Shown: positions 17,701-25,536 of the stretch, in pieces
Position numbering within the stretch: position 1 is the stretch's first letter
How the letters are laid out: each line of letters begins with the position of its first letter
Assembly: GCA_028284235.1 (NCBI GenBank)
Contig: JANQSC010000023.1
Location: 124,001-188,000, forward strand
Reading direction: 5' to 3'
DNA from: Opitutaceae bacterium
GTDB taxonomy: Bacteria; Verrucomicrobiota; Verrucomicrobiia; Opitutales; Opitutaceae
DNA: 64,000 bases
The notes under the pieces: model-generated
Told to the model about the DNA's origin: nothing
Database searches by the model: none
Seen by the model: the letters and a program-made list of their open reading frames with translations, nothing else
Translations under genes and position numbers: made by a program

Positions 17701-19856
17701 TGGGGCGTGTTTTGCGCAGTCGGTCTGACGATACGGTGCTTTCGTTCGAGTACGACTTGGACCGAGGTTCGGGTAATTCGGGCTTCGAGGTTGAGATTCT
17801 TGAGGTAGATTTTAATCCGTTGCCCGAAATACGTCGCCGTACCGTTTGGGACTCGAGCTCTGTAGGGACTGACGTGGATGGCGAGCCAGACGCGCTGCAA
17901 CGCGTGAACGTCGATTTGAGAGGCTATGAGCCGTGGAAGGTTGTATTCAAAAATCCGACACAAGGCAATCACGCGAGCGATTCCCAGTACCTCTTCCTCG
18001 ACAACGTCAAGGTCTTCCGCCTTGAGGAGGAGTTCGATGGGATAGCGCTGGTTGAACGCCTGCCTGTGGCGACAGCGGCGGCATACGCTGGGGACATTCG
18101 AGACTATCTTTCAAGCACCGCGCTGAATCTGACATTCACCAAGGTATCGGGCCCGGCGTGGCTGACTATCGGAAGCGACGGTTCTCTTTCCGGGACGCCG
18201 ACGATTGCCGATCATGGGATCCATGATGTGGTCGTACGACTGACCAGCGAGTTCGGCAATGTTCGTGAGATCGTTTTTAGCGTTGAGGTCGACGGCGCGG
18301 GCCCCGTTGACTTCGCTTCGAATTCAATCGTGAAAACCACTTGGGCGGACACTCCCCTCGTCGACAGTCTATTCGGGGACATCGCTGTGGAGGCGAGCGT
18401 CGCCAGCGTGGAGTTCTCGAAGTTGTCCGGTCCCGACACCGGGACCGATTGGTTGACGGTTGGGTTGGACGGCGGGCTGTCAGGTTCGCCTGAGTCTGCG
18501 GGCTCGCAGTTCTGGGAGATCTTGGTGACGGCCAAGGACGGCGCCGGAGACGTGCTGGGTTGGAGTATAGCGGATCTGGTGATCGAGGTTATCCAGCCGG
18601 CGTTCGACGATTTCGAAAGCGGGGACTTTTCCGGGGGCGACAGATGGATAGGAGACTGGGAGGTGAATGGTGGGGTCGACACCCACGGTGAGATCGTCGT
18701 GTACGAGGGTAATTCGGTGGTGAAAATCTACGATACCTACAATGATACGGATGTCGCAGCGAGGAACTGGTTCTCTCGCGAATTGGTCTCGTTGGATAAC
18801 TTGTGGCTGACGTTCGACTACGACCTGGACGGTCTCGCTGGCAACTCCGAGCTCAAGGTCCGTATATCTGGTACCGATGACGGTGGCATCGACATCGGAC
18901 CGCTTGTGGTTTGGAGCAGCTCAAACTACGGGTCGGACAACGCAGACATGCCTGATGGTCTGACGCGTGCGGCCGTGGACTTGAGCTCCTACGTCGTTGA
19001 GAAGATCCAGTTTCTCCATACTACCCAGAGTGTCGACGGCGATTCGGAGCTTCTGTTCATTGACAATGTGGAATTCGCTTCGCTGGATTCGATCGTATCT
19101 CGCCTCGTCTTCGAGGAAGAGGTCGCGCCGGCCACCAACAGCTTGTCCTACTCGGGAAGCCTTGAAGACTATGTCACTAACCCGGGCGTACCCCTGACCT
19201 ACTCGAAAATTAGCGGGCCTTCGTGGCTGACCGTTGCCAGCGACGGGACGCTTTCAGGCGTCCCCGACATGGCAGGAGAATACGCGTTCGCAGTGGAGGT
19301 TTGCTCCGGCTCGGCGTGCGTGACCGCCGATTTCACGGGATACGTATTGGGGTATGCTTACGACCCAATCGCCTACGCAGACGCTCCCACCGGATTAGGA
19401 TACGATACCGGCGAGGGCTGGAGCGGGGCGTGGGAGAGGGCGCATGGATTGGGAGGAAATGCCTCGCTCCCGAGACACACGAATCGGCTTATCAGTCTGG
19501 ATCCGCTCGTATCGGATTCTAGCGATAGATGTTTTGTAATGTACGCTGCTAGAGGCGATTCCTTTACGCGTACGCTTGCGTCTCCTATGACCGACGGCAC
19601 TCTGTCTTTCGAGTGCTTTATCAGGGTCGATTCCGACTATTTTTTGCAAGTTGAAGTCTATGATGGCGCGCAATGGCGTGTGGCCGAGCAGGTTTCCTAC
19701 GATTCCTGCCCAGATACATGGGAGAGTCTATCGGTTAGCTTGCAAGGCCTGGGCGCGATCTCGAGGATCCGTTTCGCTACCCCATACGTCCAGTCGGGTG
19801 GATCTTATGATTTTCAGGCAATCATGTATGTAGACAACATCTCTCTAAGAGAGTAA
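14775..19856 (+). CDS. Large secreted Asp-box beta-propeller protein with Ig-like and lectin-like modules
   Basis: 1693 aa. An N-terminal signal peptide (basic start, hydrophobic stretch, cut likely near residue 35 before EDWQ) sends it out of the cytoplasm. Residues about 40-915 carry at least seven Asp-box turns (S/T-x-D-x-G-x-T-W type) near 146, 220, 404, 526, 650, 704 and 862, a sialidase/VPS10/GH74-like propeller fold. Three similar beta-sandwich modules begin near 920 (YDPFESG), 1277 (FDDFESG) and 1529 (YDPIAYA). Between them are putative-Ig (He_PIG-like) repeats marked by the pattern SGPAWLTIGSDGSLSGTP. I see no catalytic set proving sialidase or glucanase activity and no sorting signal at the C-terminus. 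A role in binding or cutting polysaccharide is inference. No clear SD box precedes the ATG. It stands alone between two direct repeats. Confidence 0.9.
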   Translation: MEILRFNINRRAISRAVRGIAFPISALGLASGVFGEDWQRITFPSEKHANNDAFPEYAGEMRGQAPNFFGVSPANPLFMIQACNMKGQTLVSNNGMDFRPSGNKSGRIGTTFGFSRHDGDLAFGLMGPTRRPKDEADEEHPHGIYRTTDAGATWEQVLQLPEARALEKFDRADNGYGTGAGDWGEKVSNQTLAKRLLLVDPASERSDHIYYADTHRGLLRSTDNGDTWDYLFADYSDAETADRFKDKYVKTLAAGVSSDGETKLYAIIEPDPDTHAQTGWTMEDTEGELWRIELVGADGVVESVEGSLCNERTDIADVEVFSDGASGFVLIQAQTSSGGSELYPFSNEGRTFTHNDDDSNVSPLLDNFDEEVDSLVGVYVNPHNDSHVVVPRGVKAALSKSFVWSNDAGETWNDTERSTFVSSDGIELVIDFVSGSPEEHHTASGGWRMMEEAGVLNGGPIVGFVDSSTVVWWSNSKNRPLLISYDYGDTASHFATGTDTKGPGQINSGYGGDVLAVAFGEYGFSFTIDGGLSWRGYTLYNTRALQQIGRAAQNSGSNSGGAANRGVAIAFNEDTASGLFEAYGLHSSMGYLAKFEQTTSGENDWDISKVNDSGGNNFGTTHMLYENGMKGGAIGDGFHVGDHIYMGNLFSSDGGSTWSNAFLDPGVTDDDPMVVLAVSSRNGRIAVATTHRVGAGNADWALYVTIDGGSNWERLPDPPTHEALAEDGSGSGNYYFPIAFAGYNEMEVMLDIDPRAQHDPTVDSANRLRILLPGRMGVYEFNATSMDGSAGTWSIHNSGIDPDVGQFDIYESVYWIHGIQFDPTESGIVYASKGRVGTDGWLPHKNGNARYSFGTAEQPLYISYDWGETWTNLHDSDSDVLPDFITVSTMHVTKPNQGSGTLYVGSMNHGLYRYEPEWAYDPFESGILSGGIGWYDEWTLDGAGSGVNPKVEIITYQGNSVCQLYDRTNRSTTNILGRVLRSRSDDTVLSFEYDLDRGSGNSGFEVEILEVDFNPLPEIRRRTVWDSSSVGTDVDGEPDALQRVNVDLRGYEPWKVVFKNPTQGNHASDSQYLFLDNVKVFRLEEEFDGIALVERLPVATAAAYAGDIRDYLSSTALNLTFTKVSGPAWLTIGSDGSLSGTPTIADHGIHDVVVRLTSEFGNVREIVFSVEVDGAGPVDFASNSIVKTTWADTPLVDSLFGDIAVEASVASVEFSKLSGPDTGTDWLTVGLDGGLSGSPESAGSQFWEILVTAKDGAGDVLGWSIADLVIEVIQPAFDDFESGDFSGGDRWIGDWEVNGGVDTHGEIVVYEGNSVVKIYDTYNDTDVAARNWFSRELVSLDNLWLTFDYDLDGLAGNSELKVRISGTDDGGIDIGPLVVWSSSNYGSDNADMPDGLTRAAVDLSSYVVEKIQFLHTTQSVDGDSELLFIDNVEFASLDSIVSRLVFEEEVAPATNSLSYSGSLEDYVTNPGVPLTYSKISGPSWLTVASDGTLSGVPDMAGEYAFAVEVCSGSACVTADFTGYVLGYAYDPIAYADAPTGLGYDTGEGWSGAWERAHGLGGNASLPRHTNRLISLDPLVSDSSDRCFVMYAARGDSFTRTLASPMTDGTLSFECFIRVDSDYFLQVEVYDGAQWRVAEQVSYDSCPDTWESLSVSLQGLGAISRIRFATPYVQSGGSYDFQAIMYVDNISLRE

Positions 19857-20130
19857 GTAGGCCGAATACCTCCTTCTGAAGAATGTGAACCGTATTACTG
19901 AATGGAAAGTGGTTTGACCGAGACTTGTGTTCGCGTCGTTTTCGAGTGTATTCGAATACAGCCCTGAAACGAACTGTCTTTCTATTGAAAACGTTAAGGT
20001 AACAGACAACCGATTTTGCTCTATGTATCTATAACCGAAAAATGGATACGAGTACACATGGTTTCCCTCTCCGTCGGATTCGGATCCCCGGCCCGACCCC
20101 TTCGTCGGTGGCAAGCAGGACAATTAGGAT
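19857..20130. other. Gene-free stretch after the 1693-aa gene
   Basis: No coding frame with family features. It holds one perfect 14-bp palindrome, TGTATTCGAATACA at 19947-19960, and no convincing + strand terminator. The part from about 20116 on already belongs to the inverted-repeat edge of the next element (CAGGACAATTAGGATCCCC matching the complement of 20227-20245). Confidence 0.5.
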
Positions 20131-20712
20131 CCCCGACTAACCGCCGACTGGGTCGGGGTCCCTAATGGGATTGGGGAAATAATGTTATTTGACCGATGGG
20201 TTTTGACTTTATTTCCCGCGCTAGCGGGATCCTTAATTGTCCCGCAGGCCGCCGACGAAGTCGGGGTCTTCGACGGGACATCCTAGCCCCGACGGCGTCG
20301 GGGCGATGACAAATTCTTTGAGTCGCAAAAAAACGCAGCGAGTTGCCTCGCTGCGTTGAAGTGTTCTAAAGTAGGTGTAGAGAGCTGACTTAGCGTCGAT
20401 AGCCTCGGCGGTTGTAGGTTTTGCGCTTCGGCTTATGGTTGAAGTAGTAGCAGTGCCATTTTCCGTTTGTTTCGGTCGATACGACGTCGATCAACGGTTG
20501 GGCGAGTTCCTCGGTCAAGATTCTCCAGCGAACGAGGATATTCACTTTCCAGAGGAAGATCCGAGGGCAGTTGCGTCGAAGAGAGTAGAGCAATGATCGA
20601 GCGTACCATTTTTTGAGTACGCCTTGTTCAACGAGACCTTGTATCCACTCTTCGGGGTCGATTGGCTCTTCCTCTTCGGGTTCCTCTTCTTCGAGTACGC
20701 AGGGATCCCCGA
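20131..20712. repeat. Hairpin-rich repeat, right copy (overlaps gene 3' end)
   Basis: Direct copy of 14190-14575, but longer because the coding part is intact here. Bases 20131-20326 are the non-coding hairpin block; 20327-20355 the terminator; from 20390 it is the coding end of the leucine-rich protein. Identity is broken only by small changes and by the internal deletion in the left copy. Confidence 0.8.
20327..20355 (-). terminator. Rho-independent terminator of the leucine-rich protein gene
   Basis: Perfect 9-bp stem CGCAGCGAG (20334-20342) / CTCGCTGCG (20347-20355) with loop TTGC and a run of seven T on the - strand (A at 20327-20333). It lies about 35 bp past the stop codon. Confidence 0.9.
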
Positions 20713-21241
20713 TCAAGCTCCGGATGCCGCCGTCGAATTCGGGGCCGTAGAGGGCGCTGCCGGTATCGACGATGTAGTTCCAGTCGGTTCCTTGAGCCTC
20801 AAACAGCATGTAGAGCCCGCAATAGCGTTCGAGGGCGGTGTTCTGGGTGATGAGGAGCTCGCCGTCGACGACCACCAGATTGGAGAGGCCGTCGAGATTG
20901 GTCAGGGCGGTATTTGCTTGTATGAGCATTCCACTTACATCGGTTAGCTTTAAGAGGCCGAGCGTGTCGACGAGCGAATCATTGAAGCTAATAGAGAGAA
21001 TGCCGCCGACGGTTTGGAGATTCCCCAGTCCGTCTAGGTTGACGATCGGGTCCCCGGGACTGGGGTCGGTTTCAATGAGGAGGTCATTTGTGACTTCAGT
21101 GACGTTGGACGCGGCGTCGACGTCGGCTTGGGTTGAAAGCGTTAGACTGGCCACGGTCTCCGCTTGGATCGCGGGCGCAAGGGCTGCAAACAGGGAGGCC
21201 GAGAGCCAACGCCACATCAGTGATTGAATTCGATTTTTCAT
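20390..21241 (-). CDS. Secreted leucine-rich (receptor L-like) surface protein
   Basis: 283 aa from the ATG complementary to 21239-21241, chosen because it opens a classic signal peptide (MKNRIQSLMWRW then a hydrophobic core, cut likely after AIQA, residue 27). The mature N-terminal half has short leucine-rich units of the form NLDGLGNLQTVGG and LTNLDGLSNLVVVDG, like receptor L-domain repeats in surface proteins. An acidic run, EEEEPEEEEP, near 184-195 separates this from a basic C-terminal region ending KPKRKTYNRRGYRR, which has no recognised domain. Two cysteines (GLYMLF side and DPC) might pair. It is a single gene with its own terminator. A decayed copy of its end lies 6 kb to the left. 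Function unknown; adhesion or surface display is inference. Confidence 0.85.
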   Translation of the reverse strand: MKNRIQSLMWRWLSASLFAALAPAIQAETVASLTLSTQADVDAASNVTEVTNDLLIETDPSPGDPIVNLDGLGNLQTVGGILSISFNDSLVDTLGLLKLTDVSGMLIQANTALTNLDGLSNLVVVDGELLITQNTALERYCGLYMLFEAQGTDWNYIVDTGSALYGPEFDGGIRSLIGDPCVLEEEEPEEEEPIDPEEWIQGLVEQGVLKKWYARSLLYSLRRNCPRIFLWKVNILVRWRILTEELAQPLIDVVSTETNGKWHCYYFNHKPKRKTYNRRGYRR

Positions 21242-21477
21242 AGTTTCAGATTGAAACCATTTTCGCGCAAACCGGCGGTTTTCGTCTACGGGTTGGGTCC
21301 ATTCATAAGTTAATAGACCGTGAATTGTAGAGTCGAATTCGAGGCGGTAGGGAGCGACACTTAACACCCAGTGGGTAGTGTGCGGCTAATTGATTATGGG
21401 ACGCCCGCGTTCCGGTTTGCCAATTGGAGCGCGTGGCTAGGTAGCGACTTTGAATGTGTCCTTTGAACGAACGGAAT

Positions 21478-21729
21478 CAAACCGCAGAGGACGCGGAGAT
21501 CGCAGAGGGGTGGAGCTGTGTTTGGTGGATGCTTGGGTTTGGTTGCTTCCTGAGCTTTTCGTCATCGCCATTCCGACAATGACGGAATCAGCTAGGATTC
21601 GCGGAGCGTTGTTTGGGCTTCGTATAGGACCTATAGGACTTATGAGACCTATAGGTCCTATTGCTTTAGGTAGAGAATTGTTCGGAAAGGAGCGAGTGCA
21701 GTTGCGAACTCCGCGTCCTCTGCGGTTTG
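21478..21729. mobile_element. Small element with 21-bp terminal inverted repeats
   Basis: Bases 21478-21498 and 21709-21729 are perfect 21-bp inverted repeats (key core CCGCAGAGGACGCGG). The 252-bp interval has no protein gene and contains a second, inner palindrome at 21624-21661. CGCAGAGG-type repeats of this kind recur between genes in several bacterial phyla. No clear target duplication was found, so mobility is not proven. Confidence 0.55.
21624..21661. repeat. 14-bp perfect inverted repeat
   Basis: ATAGGACCTATAGG at 21624-21637 and CCTATAGGTCCTAT at 21648-21661, 10-bp spacer. The geometry resembles the operator at 14079-14114 (13-10-13), but it lies about 150 bp from the nearest PadR start and inside the small element. 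It is either an extra operator or part of the element's hairpin. Confidence 0.6.
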
Positions 21730-21774
21730 AAAATTGCAGGATTAGTCCTGGACGTTCGAAATTCTCGCTTGACT

Positions 21775-21806
21775 AGTAAGATATCTATGTATGTAGACAT
21801 CTTACT
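21775..21806 (+). promoter_or_regulatory. Operator and promoter of the PadR/permease module 21810-24981
   Basis: AGTAAGATATCT (21775-21786) and AGACATCTTACT (21795-21806), 8-bp spacer, 11 of 12 positions symmetric. A -35-like TTGACT at 21769-21774 abuts it. The ATG follows after 3 bp. The half-site resembles that at 11006 (both contain TAAG.TATCT). Confidence 0.78.
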
Positions 21807-21809
21807 AAG

Positions 21810-22145
21810 ATGCCGAGAGAAGGAAAGAAGGACGTTTTATTGGGCACGCTGGATCTGCTGATTTTGCGGGTGGTCTCCAGCGGGCCGATACATGGGTATG
21901 CCATTGCCCGGAGGATTGAGCAAATTAGCGAGGACGTGTTGACGGTGCAGCAGGGTTCGCTGTATCCGGCCCTGCACCGCTTGGAGAAGAAGGCGTTCAT
22001 CACTTCGGATTGGCAAACGGGGGAGACGAGCAAACCAGTGAAGATGTACACGCTTACCGTCGACGGTAACCGGCAGCTCGAAGAGGAGAAGAAGCATTGG
22101 CAGGATGTTTCGAACGCGGTGAATCTTGTTCTTAGGCAAGCCTGA
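21810..22145 (+). CDS. PadR-family transcriptional regulator
   Basis: 111 aa beginning MPREGKKDVLLGTLDLLIL. The wing/recognition segment is QGSLYPALHRLEKKAFITS; SKPVKMYTLTVDG leads into the dimer helix ending HWQDVSNAVNLVL. Among the PadR proteins of the window it is most like that at 10669-11004 (LGTLDLLILRV, TGD/TGE and KPMKVY/KPVKMY), and their operators share a half-site, so the two may even read each other's DNA. It precedes the permease at 22285 by 139 bp, a much longer gap than in the other modules (4-41 bp). Confidence 0.95.
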   Translation: MPREGKKDVLLGTLDLLILRVVSSGPIHGYAIARRIEQISEDVLTVQQGSLYPALHRLEKKAFITSDWQTGETSKPVKMYTLTVDGNRQLEEEKKHWQDVSNAVNLVLRQA

Positions 22146-22284
22146 GAAAGGTAGTTAGGCGGTAGGTATCTAGGACTTTAGGTTTGAGGTGAATGGAGAT
22201 CAATTTCTGGAGGCGTTAGGAAAAGCGAGGAAAGCAACCTCCCTAAATTCCTAAACAACTAATCCCTAAACCCCTTAAAATAGA

Positions 22285-24981
22285 ATGAGTGTTCGTTGGA
22301 TAAATGAGTTCCGAAACTGGGTGACGGCCTTGTTTCGCAAGGATACGCTTCACGACGAGTTTCATGCGGAGATGGAGCAGCATCTCGATTTTATGATCGA
22401 CGATTTGACGCGGCAGGGGATGTCGCGGGAGGAGGCTCGCAAGGAGGCGTTGAAGCAGTTCGGCAACGTGGAGTTTTTAAAGGAGGACTGCCAGGCGAGC
22501 TGGGGGATCCGCATTTGGGACGACTTTGTAAACGACTTTCGTTTTGCGATTCGACAGCTTTTTAAGCACAAAGTTCATACCGCGATTATCGTGCTGACTT
22601 TGGCCATTTGCATGGGTTCAAATACGACTGCGTACAATCTGGTCGTAAAACTCGTGTCCAAGCCCTACGACTACGCGGACGCGGATCAAGTTGTTCTGGT
22701 GGGAAAGAAATGGCCAAAACTGCAAGGCGATTCAATCGGGCAGGTGTCCATCCCGCACTATGCATTTCTGGAGGAGAATACGGAGTCGTTTTCGAGTATC
22801 GGATTTGTCGCGGATGGGAATTTCTTCGATCTGGATTTGAATAACAGTACACGAAGAGTGGCGACAGACAAAATCACTGCAGGCGTCTGGGATGTGACGG
22901 GGGTACGACCTGTCGCGGGACGGTTTTTCTCCCAAGAGGATGTGGAACAAAGTTCTGGGAAGGTCGCTGTTTTGAGCGAAGCACTTTGGCGGGAACTGGG
23001 TGGCGAGGACGCTCAAATCGTGGGGGAGCAACTGCGTTTGGATGGAGAATCCTATCAGGTAATCGGCATTGCGCCGGAGAGTTTTTACCTTCGGTATGAG
23101 CGAGCGGACGTTTGGGTTCCACGCGTGTTTAAACCGTGGGAGTTTCAGCCTGATCAGCGCAACAACCATAGTTTCTCGGTGGTAGCGAAATTGAAGTCGG
23201 GGGTCTCTCACGATCAGGCAAATCAACGTCTTCGCTCGCTCTACGAGTCGTTTTTGGAGATTCACCCTGGCGATCGCTTGGAACAGGAGCGAACGGGGGC
23301 AACTTTCGGCTCGGTAGACATAAATGTCTCGCTGACTCAAGGCCTTGAGCAAATCGGAATGGCCTTCCGTTCCATACAGTTCGTAACACTGGTCGTTCTG
23401 GTAATTGGCTGCTTGAATGTGGGAGGGATGATCCTCTTGAAAGGATATGCTCGTATTCAAGAGCTCGCGATGAGAAAGGCGATGGGTGCGTCCGTATTCA
23501 GATTGGCAAGACAAGTCTATGTCGAGATCGTCGTCTATTTCCTGTTGGGTGGAGCGTTCAGTATACTGGTTCTCAAGGCTGCGTTCCAAGGAAGCCAATT
23601 GGTTCAAATCGACGATATTCCCTGGGCGGGAGAATGGGCGATCGACGCGAATTCGCTCCTCGTGACCGCGGCGATCGCCCTGGGCGCGGCGTTGCTGACG
23701 GGTGTGATGCCCTTGGTATCGCTCTTGCGACGCGAACTCATGGAGTTCATCAAATCGGGGAATCGCTCAATGACGGGATCGAAATCGAAGCACCGACTTC
23801 AATCCGCGTTTGTGATTTCGCAGGTCTCCTTGTCGGTGATACTCTTGATCATGGCGGGCGTACTTATCCGCAATTTGAACGCGGTGCTGCAGAAAGATGT
23901 CGGATTCGACCGTGAAGGGCGGATTGCCTTCGAAGTGCCTCATCCGAAATACCGGTTTGGTGAAGGCGAAGAAGACTATCGAGCCAAAGTGCTGACGTTT
24001 CAGGAACGGGCTCTCCTAAGCATTTGTTCCATACCGGGTGTAATAAACGCGTCCACAACTAATCGCATACCTATAGATGTTAGGCACATGAATCACAGCA
24101 GTTTTAGTATGAGCCACTACGAGTACGAAGAAGGTGAACCAGAAGCGACTGCTCTTAGATTGGTTACGCGTCCTGGCTATTTCGATACAGTGGGCACGCG
24201 CCTTATACTCGGTCGGGACTTCCAAGAGACGGACACGCACCAGACTGAACGAGTTGTTATTATCAGCCAGAACACCATGGAGAGGTATTATCAGGGCATG
24301 GATCCGGTTGGTCTGAGTATCAGCATTTGGGGGAAGGATATGAAGATCGTCGGTGTGGCGGAACAAGTCCAGGACAAGCCCTTCTTCATGGAGTTCGATC
24401 AGTATACGATCTATTTTCCGGCTAAGCAGTGGCACGACCTAAGCAATGGGCAAACGACTTTCGTCGTTCATACCCAGGGTGATTCGGAGCAGCAGCTGGC
24501 GTCGATCGAAAAGGCGATTCTGGAGGTCGACCCGAAAGTCACGATCGATTCGATTACCTTCGATGACGTTTACAAAGGAGCGACGTTCACACAGCGATTG
24601 CCCATGATTATGACAGCCTTGTTCGCGGGATTGGCCTTGCTCCTTTCAAGTCTGGGTTTGTATGGGCTGATCAGCTTTACGGTAACCGAGCGGACAAAGG
24701 AGTTCGGCATTCGTATGGCGTTGGGCGCCGGTCGTCGCAACATCCTTAAACGCGTGATGGGTGGAAGCAGCTGGCTCATCGGCTGTGGGCTTACGGTGGG
24801 GCTAGTGGTCTCCTTCTTGGTTTGCTCGCAATTGAATCCGGTGTTTTCGGACGTGAATACTACCAATCCCGTTACCTTTGTTGGCGTAATTGTGTTTGTC
24901 TTGGCCATTTGTCTCTTCGCGACCGTGTTCCCGGCCCACCGGGCGACGCGTATCAATATTACGCGGACGCTTCAGTATTAG
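22285..24981 (+). CDS. ADOP-type FtsX/MacB-like permease
   Basis: 898-aa permease downstream of PadR 21810-22145. The prefix (1-80) shows HAEMEQHLDFMIDDL, REEARKEALKQFG, and QASWG in place of RDSWG. FtsX signatures are RKAMGASVFR near 396 and EFGIRMALGAGRR near 806. The C-terminus, INITRTLQY, is unlike the usual EALR-D/E ending. Closest relative by eye is 2650-5328. The 139-bp leader from the PadR stop holds several CCTAAA blocks (about 22240-22275) and no SD-like GGAGG next to the ATG. The first segment has LAICMGSNTTAYNL, the second-lobe segment VSLSVILLIMAGVLI. Confidence 0.95.
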   Translation: MSVRWINEFRNWVTALFRKDTLHDEFHAEMEQHLDFMIDDLTRQGMSREEARKEALKQFGNVEFLKEDCQASWGIRIWDDFVNDFRFAIRQLFKHKVHTAIIVLTLAICMGSNTTAYNLVVKLVSKPYDYADADQVVLVGKKWPKLQGDSIGQVSIPHYAFLEENTESFSSIGFVADGNFFDLDLNNSTRRVATDKITAGVWDVTGVRPVAGRFFSQEDVEQSSGKVAVLSEALWRELGGEDAQIVGEQLRLDGESYQVIGIAPESFYLRYERADVWVPRVFKPWEFQPDQRNNHSFSVVAKLKSGVSHDQANQRLRSLYESFLEIHPGDRLEQERTGATFGSVDINVSLTQGLEQIGMAFRSIQFVTLVVLVIGCLNVGGMILLKGYARIQELAMRKAMGASVFRLARQVYVEIVVYFLLGGAFSILVLKAAFQGSQLVQIDDIPWAGEWAIDANSLLVTAAIALGAALLTGVMPLVSLLRRELMEFIKSGNRSMTGSKSKHRLQSAFVISQVSLSVILLIMAGVLIRNLNAVLQKDVGFDREGRIAFEVPHPKYRFGEGEEDYRAKVLTFQERALLSICSIPGVINASTTNRIPIDVRHMNHSSFSMSHYEYEEGEPEATALRLVTRPGYFDTVGTRLILGRDFQETDTHQTERVVIISQNTMERYYQGMDPVGLSISIWGKDMKIVGVAEQVQDKPFFMEFDQYTIYFPAKQWHDLSNGQTTFVVHTQGDSEQQLASIEKAILEVDPKVTIDSITFDDVYKGATFTQRLPMIMTALFAGLALLLSSLGLYGLISFTVTERTKEFGIRMALGAGRRNILKRVMGGSSWLIGCGLTVGLVVSFLVCSQLNPVFSDVNTTNPVTFVGVIVFVLAICLFATVFPAHRATRINITRTLQY

Positions 24982-25113
24982 GGGTTCTGCAATTGTAGAC
25001 TTTTATCTTCATACGCGGCATGGCGCGAGCGCCAGCCCTACATCGAGCATCGACCGCTATCTCGGAGCTGCTTGGGCGTTTTCTTGAAATTGGCGTCCAC
25101 TTGTTCTTTACCC

Positions 25114-25151
25114 TTGACGAGCTAGGGGAGGGAGATCTATTACCCTAGTTC
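25114..25151 (+). promoter_or_regulatory. Promoter and operator of the PadR/permease/protease module 25166-29065
   Basis: -35 TTGACG at 25114-25119, -10-like TATTAC at about 25138-25143. Imperfect inverted repeat GAGCTAGGGGA (25119-25129) / TACCCTAGTTC (25141-25151), 9 of 11 symmetric, 11-bp spacer, bracketing the -10. A weak SD (AGGTG, 25156-25160) precedes the ATG. Confidence 0.65.
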
Positions 25152-25165
25152 GAATAGGTGAAGAC

Positions 25166-25495
25166 ATGAAGAAGATCGATTTCCCCCAAGGCACGCTCGA
25201 GATGTTGACGCTCCGCGTTTTGTTCAGTGGCGCTAATCATGGGTTTGGTATTGCCCAGCAAATTCACGTCCTTTCGAAGGAGGTGCTTACCGTCGAGGAG
25301 GGATCTTTGTATCCAGCCCTCCATCGCATGCAAGAGCGGGGGTGGATCAAGTCGGAGTGGGGCAGGACGGAGAACAATCGTCGCGCGAAGTATTATCAGC
25401 TGACGACCATCGGTAGAAAGCGATTGGGGACGGAGCAGGAATCCTGGGAGACTCTAGCGACGGCGATTAGCGATGTTCTTGGGAGTCGTCCTTAA
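25166..25495 (+). CDS. PadR-family transcriptional regulator
   Basis: 109 aa. N-terminus MKKIDFPQGTLEMLTLRVL, wing EEGSLYPALHRMQERGWIKS, then ENNRRAKYYQLTTIG and a dimer helix with EQESWETLATAI. It shares FPQG.LEML, the M rather than L in HRMQ/SRMQ, and ENNR with the PadR at 58486-58815, so these two form a sub-branch. It heads a module with the permease at 25537 (41 bp downstream) and probably the metalloprotease at 28277. Unlike most PadR genes here it has a recognisable SD box between operator and start. Confidence 0.95.
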   Translation: MKKIDFPQGTLEMLTLRVLFSGANHGFGIAQQIHVLSKEVLTVEEGSLYPALHRMQERGWIKSEWGRTENNRRAKYYQLTTIGRKRLGTEQESWETLATAISDVLGSRP

Positions 25496-25536
25496 TTTTT
25501 AGATTTTCTCGTCTTTCGATTTTCAAATCGCCAGCA

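Noticed and set aside
14775..19856. Sialidase (neuraminidase) identity
   Set aside because: Asp-boxes occur in many propeller proteins; I could not find the arginine triad or the catalytic pair, so only the fold is claimed.
21242..21477. Gene or RNA between the leucine-rich protein and the small element
   Set aside because: No coding frame, tRNA-like fold or terminator was visible; it is taken as promoter region of the leucine-rich protein gene.
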